A DNA stretch of 10,323 nt from Pseudomonadota bacterium (GCA_021828425.1 JAKARN010000036.1:1-10323), one strand, 5' to 3'. Numbered from the stretch's first letter, positions 1-7,775 are shown. Translations and numbers: made by a program. Notes: generated by a model not told the origin, from the sequence alone.

Positions 1-1
1 A

Positions 2-706
2 TCTCGGACAAAACCACAGGTCAGGCCTGCCTTGCACCGTCCTCACCCACCCGTGGCCATCGCACAATCCCTTGACATCCGCTCTGCCTCTCCCACCACA
101 CCCGCCGAAGAGGTACAACTGGACCTTCTCGAAGCCCGGCGCGACCTTCGCCACAGAAAGGTTCACCGTGCCATGCTCCGCTTCAGGGCAGCGCTATCCC
201 TAGAGCCGCGGAACTCTACTGTCCGCCTAGCCTTGGGCGGACTCGAAATGCGGCTTGGAGACCTTCCAGCGGCCCGAGCACTCCTTTTGGCTGGGATCCG
301 CCTCCCGGGCACCAGCAGCCGCGCCCGTGACGCGCAGATCAACCTCTTGGCCCGGACCGGCAACACGGCCCTCGCCTGGCACGAGATCCGGCGCCATCCG
401 CCGGACAACCCGGCAACTCACCTGCATTTCCTCAAATTGGCCGCTGCCCTCGCCCAGTTGACCGCCCACTGGTCCGCAGCCGCCCGCCTCTACGGCGAGA
501 TCATCGCGAAACGTCCCGGCGCCGCTTGGGCCTGGGCCGGTCGGGGGATCGCCTTGGAACAGTCGGGCCGGGCCCGCCTGGCCCTCGCCTCTGACCGGCA
601 GGCCCTCGTTCTGGGAGGGCTTGCGCCCACGCTTGCCTTCTATCTCGAGCGTAGAATCAGATTTCTCGAAAAGACCCTCCCAACACATGAACCGCCCACT
701 CGCTAA
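2..706 (+). CDS. mshN: MshN-like TPR protein of the MSHA pilus system, 5' end outside window
   Basis: The frame is open from base 2, so the gene very probably begins upstream of the window; the TTG at 32 and the GTG at 53 are only internal candidates. The visible part has no membrane segment. After a Pro/Ser-rich stretch it is almost all helical repeats: pairs such as 'AMLRFRAALSLEPRNSTVRL', 'GDLPAARALLLAGIRL' and 'RLYGEIIAKRPGAAWAWAGR' look like degenerate TPRs. The C-terminus ('RQALVLGGLAPTLAFYLERR', then 'IRFLEKTL') resembles the end of MshN proteins. In the family a short cytoplasmic segment and one TM helix precede a proline-rich linker and periplasmic TPRs; those first parts would lie upstream. 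The last 20 bases overlap mshE, which supports the msh assignment. The TPR fold is clear; the name rests largely on synteny. Confidence 0.75.
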   Translation, partial: SRTKPQVRPALHRPHPPVAIAQSLDIRSASPTTPAEEVQLDLLEARRDLRHRKVHRAMLRFRAALSLEPRNSTVRLALGGLEMRLGDLPAARALLLAGIRLPGTSSRARDAQINLLARTGNTALAWHEIRRHPPDNPATHLHFLKLAAALAQLTAHWSAAARLYGEIIAKRPGAAWAWAGRGIALEQSGRARLALASDRQALVLGGLAPTLAFYLERRIRFLEKTLPTHEPPTR

Positions 707-2429
707 ACCACCGGAACGCATCCGCATCGGCGATCTCCTGATGCGCGAAAAGATCATTTCGGAAAGCGCACTCAAGACGGCGCTCGCCGAACAGAGAAAG
801 ACGGGGCACAAGCTGGGCCGGATCCTAATCGAACTCGGCCTCATCAATGAAGAGACCCTGCTTGACTTCCTATCACGACAGCTCGGGATCCCGCTTGTTG
901 ATCTCAAGCGATACCGTTTCCAGCCCGAAACCGTCCGGCTGCTCCCGGAAAGCTACGCCCGACGCTACCGGGCCATCGTGCTCGAGGACCGGTCCGATGA
1001 CCTGCTCATCGGCATGGTGGACCCGACCGATATCTTCGCCTATGACGAACTCTCGCGGCTCCTCAAGAAACCGTTGCAGCTGAGCCTAGTCCCGGAGGGG
1101 GACCTCATCCGCGCCATCGATGTCGTCTACCGCCGTACGGAAGAGATTTCGCTCCTTGCGGAGGAAATCGGTGCCGAACTCAGGGAAGGCAGCAATTTCG
1201 ACATCGAGCAGCTCGGACAGAGCGAAATGCTGGGAGAGCAGCCGGTCGTCCGCCTCTTGAAGTCTCTGTTCGAGGATGCCGTCCAAGCCCGTACCTCCGA
1301 TATTCATCTCGAACCAGAGGAAAACCAGCTCCGGGTCCGTCAACGGATAGACGGCATCCTCCATGAACAGCTGGTCGAGGGCCGACGGGTGAGTCAGGCC
1401 ATCATCACCCGTCTCAAGCTCATGGCCGGCCTCGATATCTCGGAGCGCCGACTGCCGCAGGACGGGCGCTTCAGCCTCAAGGTCAAGGAGCGGACCTTGG
1501 ATATCCGACTCGCCACCCTGCCCACATCCTACGGCGAAAGTGTTGTCATGCGGTTGCTGGACCCGTCCCACGACCTCATCGGTCTCGATCAGCTGGGGCT
1601 TCCTGCCGACCTCCTCCCCCGCCTCAAAACGCTCATTGCGCGACCGACCGGCATGGTGCTTGTCACGGGACCTACCGGTGGCGGCAAGTCGACGACCCTG
1701 TATTCGATCCTGAATGCCATCAATCACCCGGCCATCAAGATCATCACGGTCGAGGACCCGGTCGAATACCGGCTACCCCGCATCAGTCAGATCCAAGTCA
1801 ACCCCCGGATTGGACTGGATTTCGCCCGCATCCTGAGAACCACACTCCGGCAGGATCCCGACGTCATCATGGTGGGCGAGATCCGCGACCAGGAGACCAT
1901 GGAGGTGGCACTCCGGGCCGCCCTCATGGGACATCTCGTCCTGTCCACTCTGCATACCAACGACGCACCAACGGGACTGGACCGGCTGCTCAACATGGGC
2001 GCCCGTGGCTACCTCATTGCGGCCACCCTGAATGCCGTGGTTTCCCAGCGTCTGATCCGCCGCCTCTGTACGGATTGCACCGAGATCCATGAGCCCACAC
2101 CACAGGAAACAGCCTGGCTCGACTCGCAGGGACTCTCCGCCACCGACCACGAGTGGCGGCAGGGACGGGGTTGTCCATTCTGCAATAACAGTGGTTTCCG
2201 GGGCCGGATCGGCGTGTTCGAACTACTGGGGATCGATGCCCCGCTGGCCGACGCCTTGAGGCGCGAGGTGTCCACGGACATTGCCCAGACGGCCCGCCGC
2301 CAGGCCGGCTACATAAGCCTGGTCCGACGTGCCTTAGGTTACGCCCAAGGCGGCCTGACCAGCCTGAGCGAGGTCCTGCGCCTTTTCGGCGAGGTCAATC
2401 CCTTCCAGGAAGGCCCACCCAATGGTTGA
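687..2429 (+). CDS. mshE: MshE, MSHA pilus assembly ATPase with c-di-GMP-binding N-domain
   Basis: Cytoplasmic secretion ATPase (GspE/PilB family, 580 aa) that powers pilin polymerisation. Residues about 13-36 and 42-65 form the two halves of an MshEN c-di-GMP motif: 'RIGDLL...I-I-S...L...L..Q' and 'KLGRILIELG...L...L..Q'. The first half has Glu (E21) where many MshEN motifs have Gly. The catalytic part has Walker A 'GPTGGGKST' (328-336), an Asp/His-box region, Walker B 'PDVIMVGEIRD' (Glu398) and a four-cysteine zinc motif (C461, C464, C496, C499). The start is ATG 687. It gives a length close to Vibrio MshE (about 575 aa) and places the MshEN motif right at the N-terminus; an in-frame TTG at 621 only adds unrelated residues. 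It overlaps mshN by 20 bases and mshG by 8, so translation is probably coupled. All catalytic motifs are present, so activity and c-di-GMP control are expected. Confidence 0.96.
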   Translation: MNRPLAKPPERIRIGDLLMREKIISESALKTALAEQRKTGHKLGRILIELGLINEETLLDFLSRQLGIPLVDLKRYRFQPETVRLLPESYARRYRAIVLEDRSDDLLIGMVDPTDIFAYDELSRLLKKPLQLSLVPEGDLIRAIDVVYRRTEEISLLAEEIGAELREGSNFDIEQLGQSEMLGEQPVVRLLKSLFEDAVQARTSDIHLEPEENQLRVRQRIDGILHEQLVEGRRVSQAIITRLKLMAGLDISERRLPQDGRFSLKVKERTLDIRLATLPTSYGESVVMRLLDPSHDLIGLDQLGLPADLLPRLKTLIARPTGMVLVTGPTGGGKSTTLYSILNAINHPAIKIITVEDPVEYRLPRISQIQVNPRIGLDFARILRTTLRQDPDVIMVGEIRDQETMEVALRAALMGHLVLSTLHTNDAPTGLDRLLNMGARGYLIAATLNAVVSQRLIRRLCTDCTEIHEPTPQETAWLDSQGLSATDHEWRQGRGCPFCNNSGFRGRIGVFELLGIDAPLADALRREVSTDIAQTARRQAGYISLVRRALGYAQGGLTSLSEVLRLFGEVNPFQEGPPNG

Positions 2430-3645
2430 GTTCACGTTCCGCGGTCGTGACCGACGTGGTGCACTCGTCACCGGATACCGGGAAGCAGAGGGTCCCGAAG
2501 CGGTCGCCAACCAATTGCTCACGGTCGGCATCACACCCGTCGAGATCCGGCCGCGACCGGCCGAACCTGACTGGCTCACCACCATGAGGCGCCTGTGGCC
2601 CGGTCGTCGGGTCCGGACTGATGAACTTCTTCTGTTCAGCCGCCAGATGCATGCCCTGACCCGGGCCGGAGTTCCGATCAACCGCGGGCTCAAGAGCCTC
2701 ATGGATTCCACCCGGACACCGGCCCTGCGTGAGGCCCTCGCCGCACTGCTCGCCTCCCTTGAAGAAGGCCGCGATCTGGCCAGCTCCATGCAACGCTGCC
2801 CTCAGGTCTTCCCTCCGCTCTACGTCAGCATCGTGCGCGTGGGCGAGGCCAGTGGAAAGCTCGAGGAATCCTTCCTTCGCCTTCACGAATACCTCCAGCG
2901 GGATAAAAACACCCGTAACCAGCTCAAGACCGCGCTCCGCTACCCGGCCATCGTGATCATCGCCATCTCCATTGCCATCGCGGTGATCACGGTCAAGGTT
3001 ATCCCCGCCTTTGCGCGGGTCTACGCCCAGTTTCACGGCGAGCTCCCCCTACCGACGCGGATCATTCTCGCAGTCTCGAACTTTGCATCGCATTACTGGT
3101 TTTTAGTCCTTGCTCTGATCATCCTCACGACCTTAGCCTTTCGGATCTATATACGGACCGAAAGGGGCCGCTACTGGTGGGACACCCTGAAGCTCCGCCT
3201 ACCGGTGTTCGGGCCATTGGTCCTCCGCGGGGGACTGGCCCGCTTTTCACGGGCCTTTGCCATGAGCTACCGAGCCGGGGTTCCAATGGTCCAGGCCATG
3301 GGCCTTATTGCCCAATCGGTCGGGAACGAGTACCTCGGAGAGCGGATCCTGGCCATGCGGACCGGTGTGGAGCGTGGCGAATCGCTGAGCACGACGGCGG
3401 AGACCGTGGGCCTCTTCACACCCCTCGTCGTCCAGATGCTCCGCGTCGGCGACGAAACCGGTGCGGCGGACGATATGCTGGATGAAGTCGCAATCTATTA
3501 CGAGGACGAGGTGGACTACGACGTCCGCAACATCGGTGCCCTGATCGAACCGATTCTGATCGTGGCTCTGGGCCTTGTGGTTCTCATCCTTGCCCTGGGA
3601 GTCTTCCTGCCCATGTGGGACCTGATCCAGGTCGTCCAGCATTGA
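2422..3645 (+). CDS. mshG: MshG, GspF/PilC-family inner-membrane platform protein
   Basis: 407 aa polytopic inner-membrane protein that anchors the pilus assembly machine and couples MshE to pilin polymerisation. Two T2SSF cytoplasmic domains are visible as an internal repeat: 'FSRQMHALTRAGVPI' near residue 72 and 'RFSRAFAMSYRAGVPM' near 274. Hydrophobic segments lie at about 174-196, 224-242 and 376-398, the usual three-helix layout. An N-terminal cytoplasmic part (1-65) begins 'MVEFTFRGRDRRG', typical of the family. ATG 2422 is preceded by AGGAAGG (2407-2413) at 8 bases spacing, and the gene overlaps mshE by 8 bases. Length and domain order are normal. MshG versus other GspF paralogues is decided by the adjoining mshE and mshF. 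Confidence 0.95.
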   Translation: MVEFTFRGRDRRGALVTGYREAEGPEAVANQLLTVGITPVEIRPRPAEPDWLTTMRRLWPGRRVRTDELLLFSRQMHALTRAGVPINRGLKSLMDSTRTPALREALAALLASLEEGRDLASSMQRCPQVFPPLYVSIVRVGEASGKLEESFLRLHEYLQRDKNTRNQLKTALRYPAIVIIAISIAIAVITVKVIPAFARVYAQFHGELPLPTRIILAVSNFASHYWFLVLALIILTTLAFRIYIRTERGRYWWDTLKLRLPVFGPLVLRGGLARFSRAFAMSYRAGVPMVQAMGLIAQSVGNEYLGERILAMRTGVERGESLSTTAETVGLFTPLVVQMLRVGDETGAADDMLDEVAIYYEDEVDYDVRNIGALIEPILIVALGLVVLILALGVFLPMWDLIQVVQH

Positions 3646-3666
3646 TTCCCCGGTCCACCCCTCCTC

Positions 3667-4209
3667 GTGCCTGCGCCTAGACTGCCCACCGACCGTCTGC
3701 CACGGCGACCCTTAAGTGTCAGCCTTCTTGAACTCTCCCTGGTTGTCATCCTGATCGGGATCTTCATCACGGTTGCGATCGACCGGATCTGGCCACTCCG
3801 GATCACAGCCGAGAAAACCGCTGTGCTCGAGATCCAAGGGGCACTCGAGAGCGCGCTCGGCATCACCATCGCCGGTCGGGTTGCCCGCGGAGCGGGGCTT
3901 TCCGCCATCGCCCGTCTCCAAGGGACGAACCCAATGCGACTCCTCGCCACCCCTCCGGCCAACTATGTGGGCAGCTTCGAGCATCCCCGTCGGCACCGGA
4001 TTTCTCCTGGATCCTGGTATTTTGACCGGCGAACTCGGACCCTCGTCTACCTGGTCCGCTTCCGGCACCATTTCGAAACCCCGCTGACTGGCCCCAAACG
4101 AATCCGGTTCCGTGTTGAGCTGGTCTACCGTGGCAAACACCACCGCCCCTCCAGTCTCGCCGGTGTCCGTCTGGTCCAGCTCAACCCCTATCATTGGCGC
4201 GCCCGGTGA
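3667..4209 (+). CDS. mshF: MshF-like prepilin-like protein with atypical cleavage site
   Basis: 180 aa. Residues about 18-40 form a type IV-pilin-like N-terminal helix ('VSLLELSLVVILIGIFI') with the conserved Glu at the +5 position (E22). The residue before the expected cleavage point is Ser17 where prepilin peptidase normally needs Gly, and +1 is Val, so processing may be poor or absent. The C-terminal half contains 'NPMRLLATPPANYVGS', 'GSWYFDRRTRTLVYLVRF' and 'KRIRFRVELVY', a pattern I recall from MshF/pseudopilin-like proteins encoded after mshG. The start GTG 3667 lies 21 bases after mshG with no clear Shine-Dalgarno, so translation may depend on mshG. This is the last gene of the left msh block; a 213-base gap follows. 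Possible role: a minor or accessory subunit of the assembly complex. The name is less certain than for mshE and mshG. Confidence 0.72.
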   Translation: MPAPRLPTDRLPRRPLSVSLLELSLVVILIGIFITVAIDRIWPLRITAEKTAVLEIQGALESALGITIAGRVARGAGLSAIARLQGTNPMRLLATPPANYVGSFEHPRRHRISPGSWYFDRRTRTLVYLVRFRHHFETPLTGPKRIRFRVELVYRGKHHRPSSLAGVRLVQLNPYHWRAR

Positions 4210-4305
4210 TGCGCACGGCTGGCCCCGTCTCACCCGATCGCCACGCCTCTACCGCGCCGGGATCCCGGATCTGCCGCCTGCCGGACGGGGAAGGGGAACG
4301 GGGAC

Positions 4306-4334
4306 TTGCAACCGAAGTCAAAAGGATATATACC
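4306..4334 (+). promoter_or_regulatory. Weak candidate sigma70 promoter for the kamA cassette
   Basis: TTGCAA at 4306-4311 and TATACC at 4329-4334 are 17 bases apart, each matching 4 of 6 consensus bases. An overlapping TATATA (4327-4332) would give 15-base spacing. It is the only AT-rich patch in the gap, but the same bases could instead be the ribosome-binding region of the small ORF that begins at 4335. Both cannot act on the same transcript. Confidence 0.3.
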
Positions 4335-4445
4335 ATGCGCGCCGGCTGCACCGTCGGCCATCACCGCCCCGGATGTGCCCGGGGTCGAGAGCTTGCTCAA
4401 ACAATCCCACAGGAGCCACACGATGCAAGACAGCCCGCTTCCTGA
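4335..4445 (+). CDS. Candidate 36-aa leader peptide overlapping kamA start
   Basis: ATG 4335 is preceded by AAAGGA (4321-4326) at 8 bases spacing, a good Shine-Dalgarno. The frame runs 36 codons and stops 23 bases inside kamA, in a different frame. The peptide (begins 'MRAGCTVGHHRPGCARGREL') has no signal peptide, domain or run of a single amino acid that would suggest classical attenuation. It could be a translated leader that couples ribosomes to the kamA start, or chance. I do not recognise it. Confidence 0.25.
   Translation: MRAGCTVGHHRPGCARGRELAQTIPQEPHDARQPAS
4411..4415 (+). promoter_or_regulatory. Ribosome binding site that fixes the kamA start
   Basis: AGGAG lies 7 bases before ATG 4423. 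It makes this start strongly preferable to the upstream in-frame TTG at 4306, which has no such site and would add 39 low-complexity residues. Confidence 0.75.
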
Positions 4446-5778
4446 AGACGCCGAACCTCCCGGAACACACCCGGTCCAAGCGTCCTCTTCCCCTTCCGGT
4501 CTCGCCTTTGATACCCCTTCTTACGAAGTCCGGATTCCCTTCTCCCCGATCTTCCCTCACCAGCCCGCCACCTCTCCGCCCCATCGCCCCGCCACCAAGA
4601 CCTACCGTCCCCGTTTCGTGACCAGCGAACGGTCAGAACGGTTCCGTGAACGTTTCTATTCCACGACCCCGAAGAGCGACTGGAACGACTGGCGCTGGCA
4701 GCAACGGCACCGCATCAAGACCACAGCGGACCTCGACCGGATCCTCCGTCTCTCCGCCGAGGAGCGGGCCGCCATTGAACGCCATGTCGGACCCTTGCCG
4801 TTTGGCATCACCCCCTATTACGCCTCCCTTCTCGATCCCGATGACAGTGCCCAGGCGTTGCGGCGGACTGTCGTGCCAGTACTCGCCGAATACCAGGCCA
4901 CCTCCGGAGAGGCCCATGATCCCCTGGGCGAGGATGCGACCAGCCCCGTTCCCGGGCTGGTCCACCGTTATCCGGACCGGGTCCTGTTCCTGGTTACCGG
5001 CTTGTGTGCCGTCTATTGCCGCTACTGCACCCGGGCGCGTCTCGTGGGAGCAAGCGGGGAGGGGAGCCTCAAGAAGCACCAGCTCGAGGCGGCCCTGGCC
5101 TATATCGAAGCCACTCCCACCATCCGGGACGTGCTGTTGTCGGGTGGCGATCCCTTGAGCCTTGATGACGAGCGGCTGGACTGGCTGCTCGGCCGACTGC
5201 GACGAATCCCCCATGTCGAATTCCTTCGCATCGGAACCAAAAATCCCGCCGTCCTCCCACAACGCATCACCCCCCGGCTAACCCGCCTGCTTAAGAAATA
5301 CCACCCCCTCTGGATGAGTATCCACTTCATCCACCCGGACGAACTGACTCCGGAGGTGGGTGAGGCGTGCGGACGGCTGGCCGATGCAGGGATTCCGCTC
5401 GGCAGTCAGACCGTACTGCTCAAGGGGGTGAATGATGATGTCGAGACCCAGAAGCGGCTCATGCAGGGGCTTCTCCGCATCCGCGTGAAGCCTTACTACC
5501 TCTACCAGTGCGATCCGATCTCTGGATCCGCACATTTCCGGACACCGGTCGCCAAGGGACTTGAAATTATCCAAGGACTCCGTGGACACACGACGGGATA
5601 CGCCGTTCCAACCTACGTCATCGACGCTCCCGGTGGCGGCGGCAAGATCCCGCTTTTCCCGGATCCCGTCATTGGACGCGACGGGGATGACCTGCTCCTC
5701 CGGAACTACGCCGGGGGGACGTACCGTTACCCGGATCCTGAGGATGGACCCGGGCCGGCTCCATGCGCATCGGACTGA
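4423..5778 (+). CDS. kamA: Lysine 2,3-aminomutase (radical SAM, KamA family), variant lacking the zinc site
   Basis: 451 aa cytoplasmic enzyme expected to convert L-lysine to beta-lysine using SAM, a [4Fe-4S] cluster and PLP. Visible: cluster motif C195-x3-C199-x2-C202, Arg204 just after it (carboxylate contact in the clostridial enzyme), 'LLSGGD' for SAM, and 'DAPGGGGK' with PLP lysine K408. The two Asp residues that bind the lysine side-chain amine in Clostridium subterminale LAM (D293, D330) are kept as D364 and D401, 37 apart as in that enzyme; glutamate 2,3-aminomutase has Lys and Asn there, so lysine is the likely substrate. Oddities: residues 1-65 are a Pro/Ser-rich extension; only 43 residues follow K408, so the CxCxxC zinc module is missing, and the fourth zinc ligand (C268) is Asp339 here. 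EpmB (EF-P modification) is the main alternative, but the gene context favours small-molecule synthesis. The stop overlaps the next gene by 16 bases. Confidence 0.93.
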   Translation: MQDSPLPEDAEPPGTHPVQASSSPSGLAFDTPSYEVRIPFSPIFPHQPATSPPHRPATKTYRPRFVTSERSERFRERFYSTTPKSDWNDWRWQQRHRIKTTADLDRILRLSAEERAAIERHVGPLPFGITPYYASLLDPDDSAQALRRTVVPVLAEYQATSGEAHDPLGEDATSPVPGLVHRYPDRVLFLVTGLCAVYCRYCTRARLVGASGEGSLKKHQLEAALAYIEATPTIRDVLLSGGDPLSLDDERLDWLLGRLRRIPHVEFLRIGTKNPAVLPQRITPRLTRLLKKYHPLWMSIHFIHPDELTPEVGEACGRLADAGIPLGSQTVLLKGVNDDVETQKRLMQGLLRIRVKPYYLYQCDPISGSAHFRTPVAKGLEIIQGLRGHTTGYAVPTYVIDAPGGGGKIPLFPDPVIGRDGDDLLLRNYAGGTYRYPDPEDGPGPAPCASD

Positions 5779-6758
5779 CCTATGACCTCAGGGAGTCCTA
5801 CCTCTCGGCCGGGCTTACCGAGGAGGAGACCGCCGAGTTTGATCGTCCGGAAACCCCGGCCGCCATTGGTGAGGCTCTGAGGGGCTTCGGGCACGAACCG
5901 ATTGCGGTCGGATCGCTCCCCGCCCTGGTGGAGGCTCTGGCTCGTGGGGACCGATACGACCTCGTATTCAACATTGCGGAGGGTCTTCGGGGATCCGCCC
6001 GCGAGTCACAAGTACCGGCCTTGCTCGATGCCTACGGGATTCCCTACACCTTTTCCGGGCCACTCACTCTGGCTTTGGCTCTCCATAAAGGGCATGCCAA
6101 ACACATCGTTCGGGACGCCGGGCTGCCCACAGCCCCGTTTTTCGTCCTGAAGAGCCGTGAACTGTCCAAACCCATCCCTCTCGACTACCCGCTTTTTGTG
6201 AAACCGGCTGCTGAGGGATCCGGGATGGGAATTGATCAAGGCTCTCGGGTTGATCACCAAGCCGGGCTTGAGCAGCGGATCCGGATGCTCCGAACGCGCT
6301 TTCTGGGCCCTCTCCTGATCGAACCTTACCTTCCGGGTCGCGAGTTCACGGTCGGCATCCTCGGCAGCGGTCAGAGCGCCCGTGTGCTGGGCATTCTTGA
6401 AATCGATGCTAGAACGCCGGAGGACCGGGCGGCTTACGGGTATCTGGCCAAGGAGGAATACGACACACGGATCGATTACCGGCCTATCCCTAGCAGCCGG
6501 GAGCCCGCTGTTGTTGAACTAGCCCTGGCTGTCCACCGCCTTCTCGAATGCGACGATGCCAGCCGGGTCGACATTCGTCTCGACTCTGGGGGCCAACCCC
6601 TTTTCCTTGAAATCAATCCGCTGGCAGGGCTCCACCCCCTGCGTTCGGATCTCGTCATCTTGGCCCGGACTCAAGGATGGTCGTATCCGAAGCTCATCGG
6701 GGCTATCCTGGAATCTGCCCTGTCCCGATCAGCGGCCGATGCTTCCGGCCGTCTGTAA
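5763..6758 (+). CDS. ATP-grasp ligase, D-Ala-D-Ala ligase-like, first of pair
   Basis: 331 aa, ATP-grasp superfamily (COG1181-like). These enzymes activate a carboxylate as acyl phosphate and join it to an amine. N-domain 'DLVFNIAEGLRG' is followed by 'YGIPYTFSGPLTLALALHKG'. ATP-binding lysines are K109 and K147 ('FVKPAAEGSGMGI'), with E187 in 'LIEPYLPGREFTVGI'. Metal ligands D270, E283 and N285 have the same 13 and 2 spacing as D257, E270 and N272 of E. coli DdlB, and R268 matches its catalytic Arg. The fold and catalytic centre are therefore intact. A cell-wall role is unlikely: the gene overlaps kamA by 16 bases, lacks the 'HGxxGEDG' signature of true Ddl ('NIAEGLRGSARE' instead) and has a second homologue beside it. 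Beta-lysine or a beta-lysine adduct is the inferred substrate. There is no close Shine-Dalgarno, so it probably relies on translational coupling to kamA. Confidence 0.88.
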   Translation: MRIGLTYDLRESYLSAGLTEEETAEFDRPETPAAIGEALRGFGHEPIAVGSLPALVEALARGDRYDLVFNIAEGLRGSARESQVPALLDAYGIPYTFSGPLTLALALHKGHAKHIVRDAGLPTAPFFVLKSRELSKPIPLDYPLFVKPAAEGSGMGIDQGSRVDHQAGLEQRIRMLRTRFLGPLLIEPYLPGREFTVGILGSGQSARVLGILEIDARTPEDRAAYGYLAKEEYDTRIDYRPIPSSREPAVVELALAVHRLLECDDASRVDIRLDSGGQPLFLEINPLAGLHPLRSDLVILARTQGWSYPKLIGAILESALSRSAADASGRL

Positions 6759-6761
6759 CCC

Positions 6762-7775
6762 ATGCAGCGCCTGCTCATTCTCCACGGGGCATCCCAAGGA
6801 CCCAACCCGACTGCCGACGAGGCCGAGACTCAGCAGGTCGCCTATAGCCTGGCCCGGCTGCTCTCCGGCCCGGACTGGTCCTGCGAGATCGCCCATGCCG
6901 ACCTCAATCTCGAAAGGCTCCGCATCTGGCTTCTGAAATCCCCTCCCGATCTTGTCTTCAACCTCGTTGAAGGCCTTAATGGGCAGGATCGACTGGCCTG
7001 TGCTATCCCGGCACTACTCGAAAGTCTTTCCCTGCCGTTCACCGGCAATCCCACCACCGTCATTGCCTTGGCCGATGACAAACTGGCCCTCAAACGCCAA
7101 CTCTGTACCTTGGGGCTGCCCACGCCTCCGGCCGGACCTATCGTAGATCCGGGGGCAACTTTTATTGTCAAGGCCCGTTTCCAGCACGCTTCTCTGGGTC
7201 TCGGCCCGGATGCCCGGGTAACCTCATGGCCCGCGGCCGAACGACTGATCGAGATCCAAAGCCGGCGTCACGGTACTCCGTTTTTTGCCGAGGCATTCAT
7301 TCCAGGCCGCGAGTTCAACCTGTCTTTGCTCGAGACGGCCGGAGGGCATATCCGACTCCTACCACCGGCGGAGATCGAATTCCGGAACTGGCCGGCCGAC
7401 CGGCCACAGATTGTTGATTATGAGGCCAAATGGGATCCAGAAAGCCCAGCCGCGCAAGGTACGGTACGCGTCTTTCCAAAGGGGGATGGCCCCGATGGTG
7501 CAATCCTCCAGACCCTTTACGGACTTGCCGGGATCCTCTTCGATCGTCTGGGTCTCGCTGGATACGCCCGCGTCGATTTCAGGGTGGATAGCCAAGGGCA
7601 ACCCTGGATCATCGACCTCAACCCGAATCCCACGCTCGATCCGGAAGCCGGTTTTGCTCAGGCAGCCCAAGCGGGTGGACTTGGCTACCGGGATCTCATC
7701 GAGGAAATCCTCGACCAGGCTGCAAAGCGGGCTGTCGAGTCCTCCCCGCCCCTGAGAGGGTATACCGGTGACTGA
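6762..7775 (+). CDS. ATP-grasp ligase, D-Ala-D-Ala ligase-like, second, divergent copy
   Basis: 337 aa, same superfamily as the preceding gene and sharing the unusual 'LVFNxxEG' N-domain signature, so the pair looks paralogous. ATP lysines are K107 and K137 ('FIVKARFQHASLGLGP'), and E177 lies in 'FFAEAFIPGREFNLSL'. Metal site D272, D285, N287 keeps the Ddl spacing, but the middle Glu is Asp. R270 is kept. It differs from the first copy in an added segment 'EIEFRNW...DYEAKWDPES' (about 205-230) and in the loop after K137, where the Ddl 'EGS' is replaced. Both changes lie near the substrate pocket, so a different substrate is likely, for example a second ligation step. The gene starts 3 bases after the previous stop and overlaps the GNAT gene by 8 bases. 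Function beyond a carboxylate-amine ligase is inference. Confidence 0.86.
   Translation: MQRLLILHGASQGPNPTADEAETQQVAYSLARLLSGPDWSCEIAHADLNLERLRIWLLKSPPDLVFNLVEGLNGQDRLACAIPALLESLSLPFTGNPTTVIALADDKLALKRQLCTLGLPTPPAGPIVDPGATFIVKARFQHASLGLGPDARVTSWPAAERLIEIQSRRHGTPFFAEAFIPGREFNLSLLETAGGHIRLLPPAEIEFRNWPADRPQIVDYEAKWDPESPAAQGTVRVFPKGDGPDGAILQTLYGLAGILFDRLGLAGYARVDFRVDSQGQPWIIDLNPNPTLDPEAGFAQAAQAGGLGYRDLIEEILDQAAKRAVESSPPLRGYTGD

Larger units (their letters stand above)
4210..4422 (+). other. Intergenic leader region upstream of kamA
   Basis: 213 bases between mshF and kamA. It holds a perfect 12-bp palindrome CCGGGATCCCGG (4257-4268), three G4 runs (4287-4290, 4293-4296, 4300-4303), a weak promoter-like pair near 4306-4334, a short ORF with its own ribosome site (4335-4445) and the kamA ribosome site. 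No intrinsic terminator with a T-run is visible for the mshF side. No riboswitch that I recognise is present. Confidence 0.6.

Noticed and set aside
621..686. Upstream TTG start for mshE
   Set aside because: It adds 22 residues lying over the mshN C-terminus with no family similarity; ATG 687 places the MshEN motif at the N-terminus as in known MshE.
4283..4303. G-quadruplex in the kamA leader
   Set aside because: Only three G4 runs plus one GG are present; not enough for a convincing four-tract quadruplex.
4306..4422. Upstream TTG start for kamA
   Set aside because: ATG 4423 has AGGAG at 7 bases; the upstream stretch is low complexity and overlaps the leader signals.
4633..5262. Long minus-strand ORF opposite kamA (and similar ones opposite mshE, mshG and mshN)
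   Set aside because: Their frames mirror well-supported + strand genes; the translations show no domain and arise from GC-rich codon bias.
5763..7775. Calling the two ATP-grasp genes cell-wall D-alanine-D-alanine ligases (ddl)
   Set aside because: They lack the 'HGxxGEDG' N-domain signature, sit in an operon with kamA and a GNAT, and occur as a diverged pair; only the fold and ATP/metal residues match Ddl.
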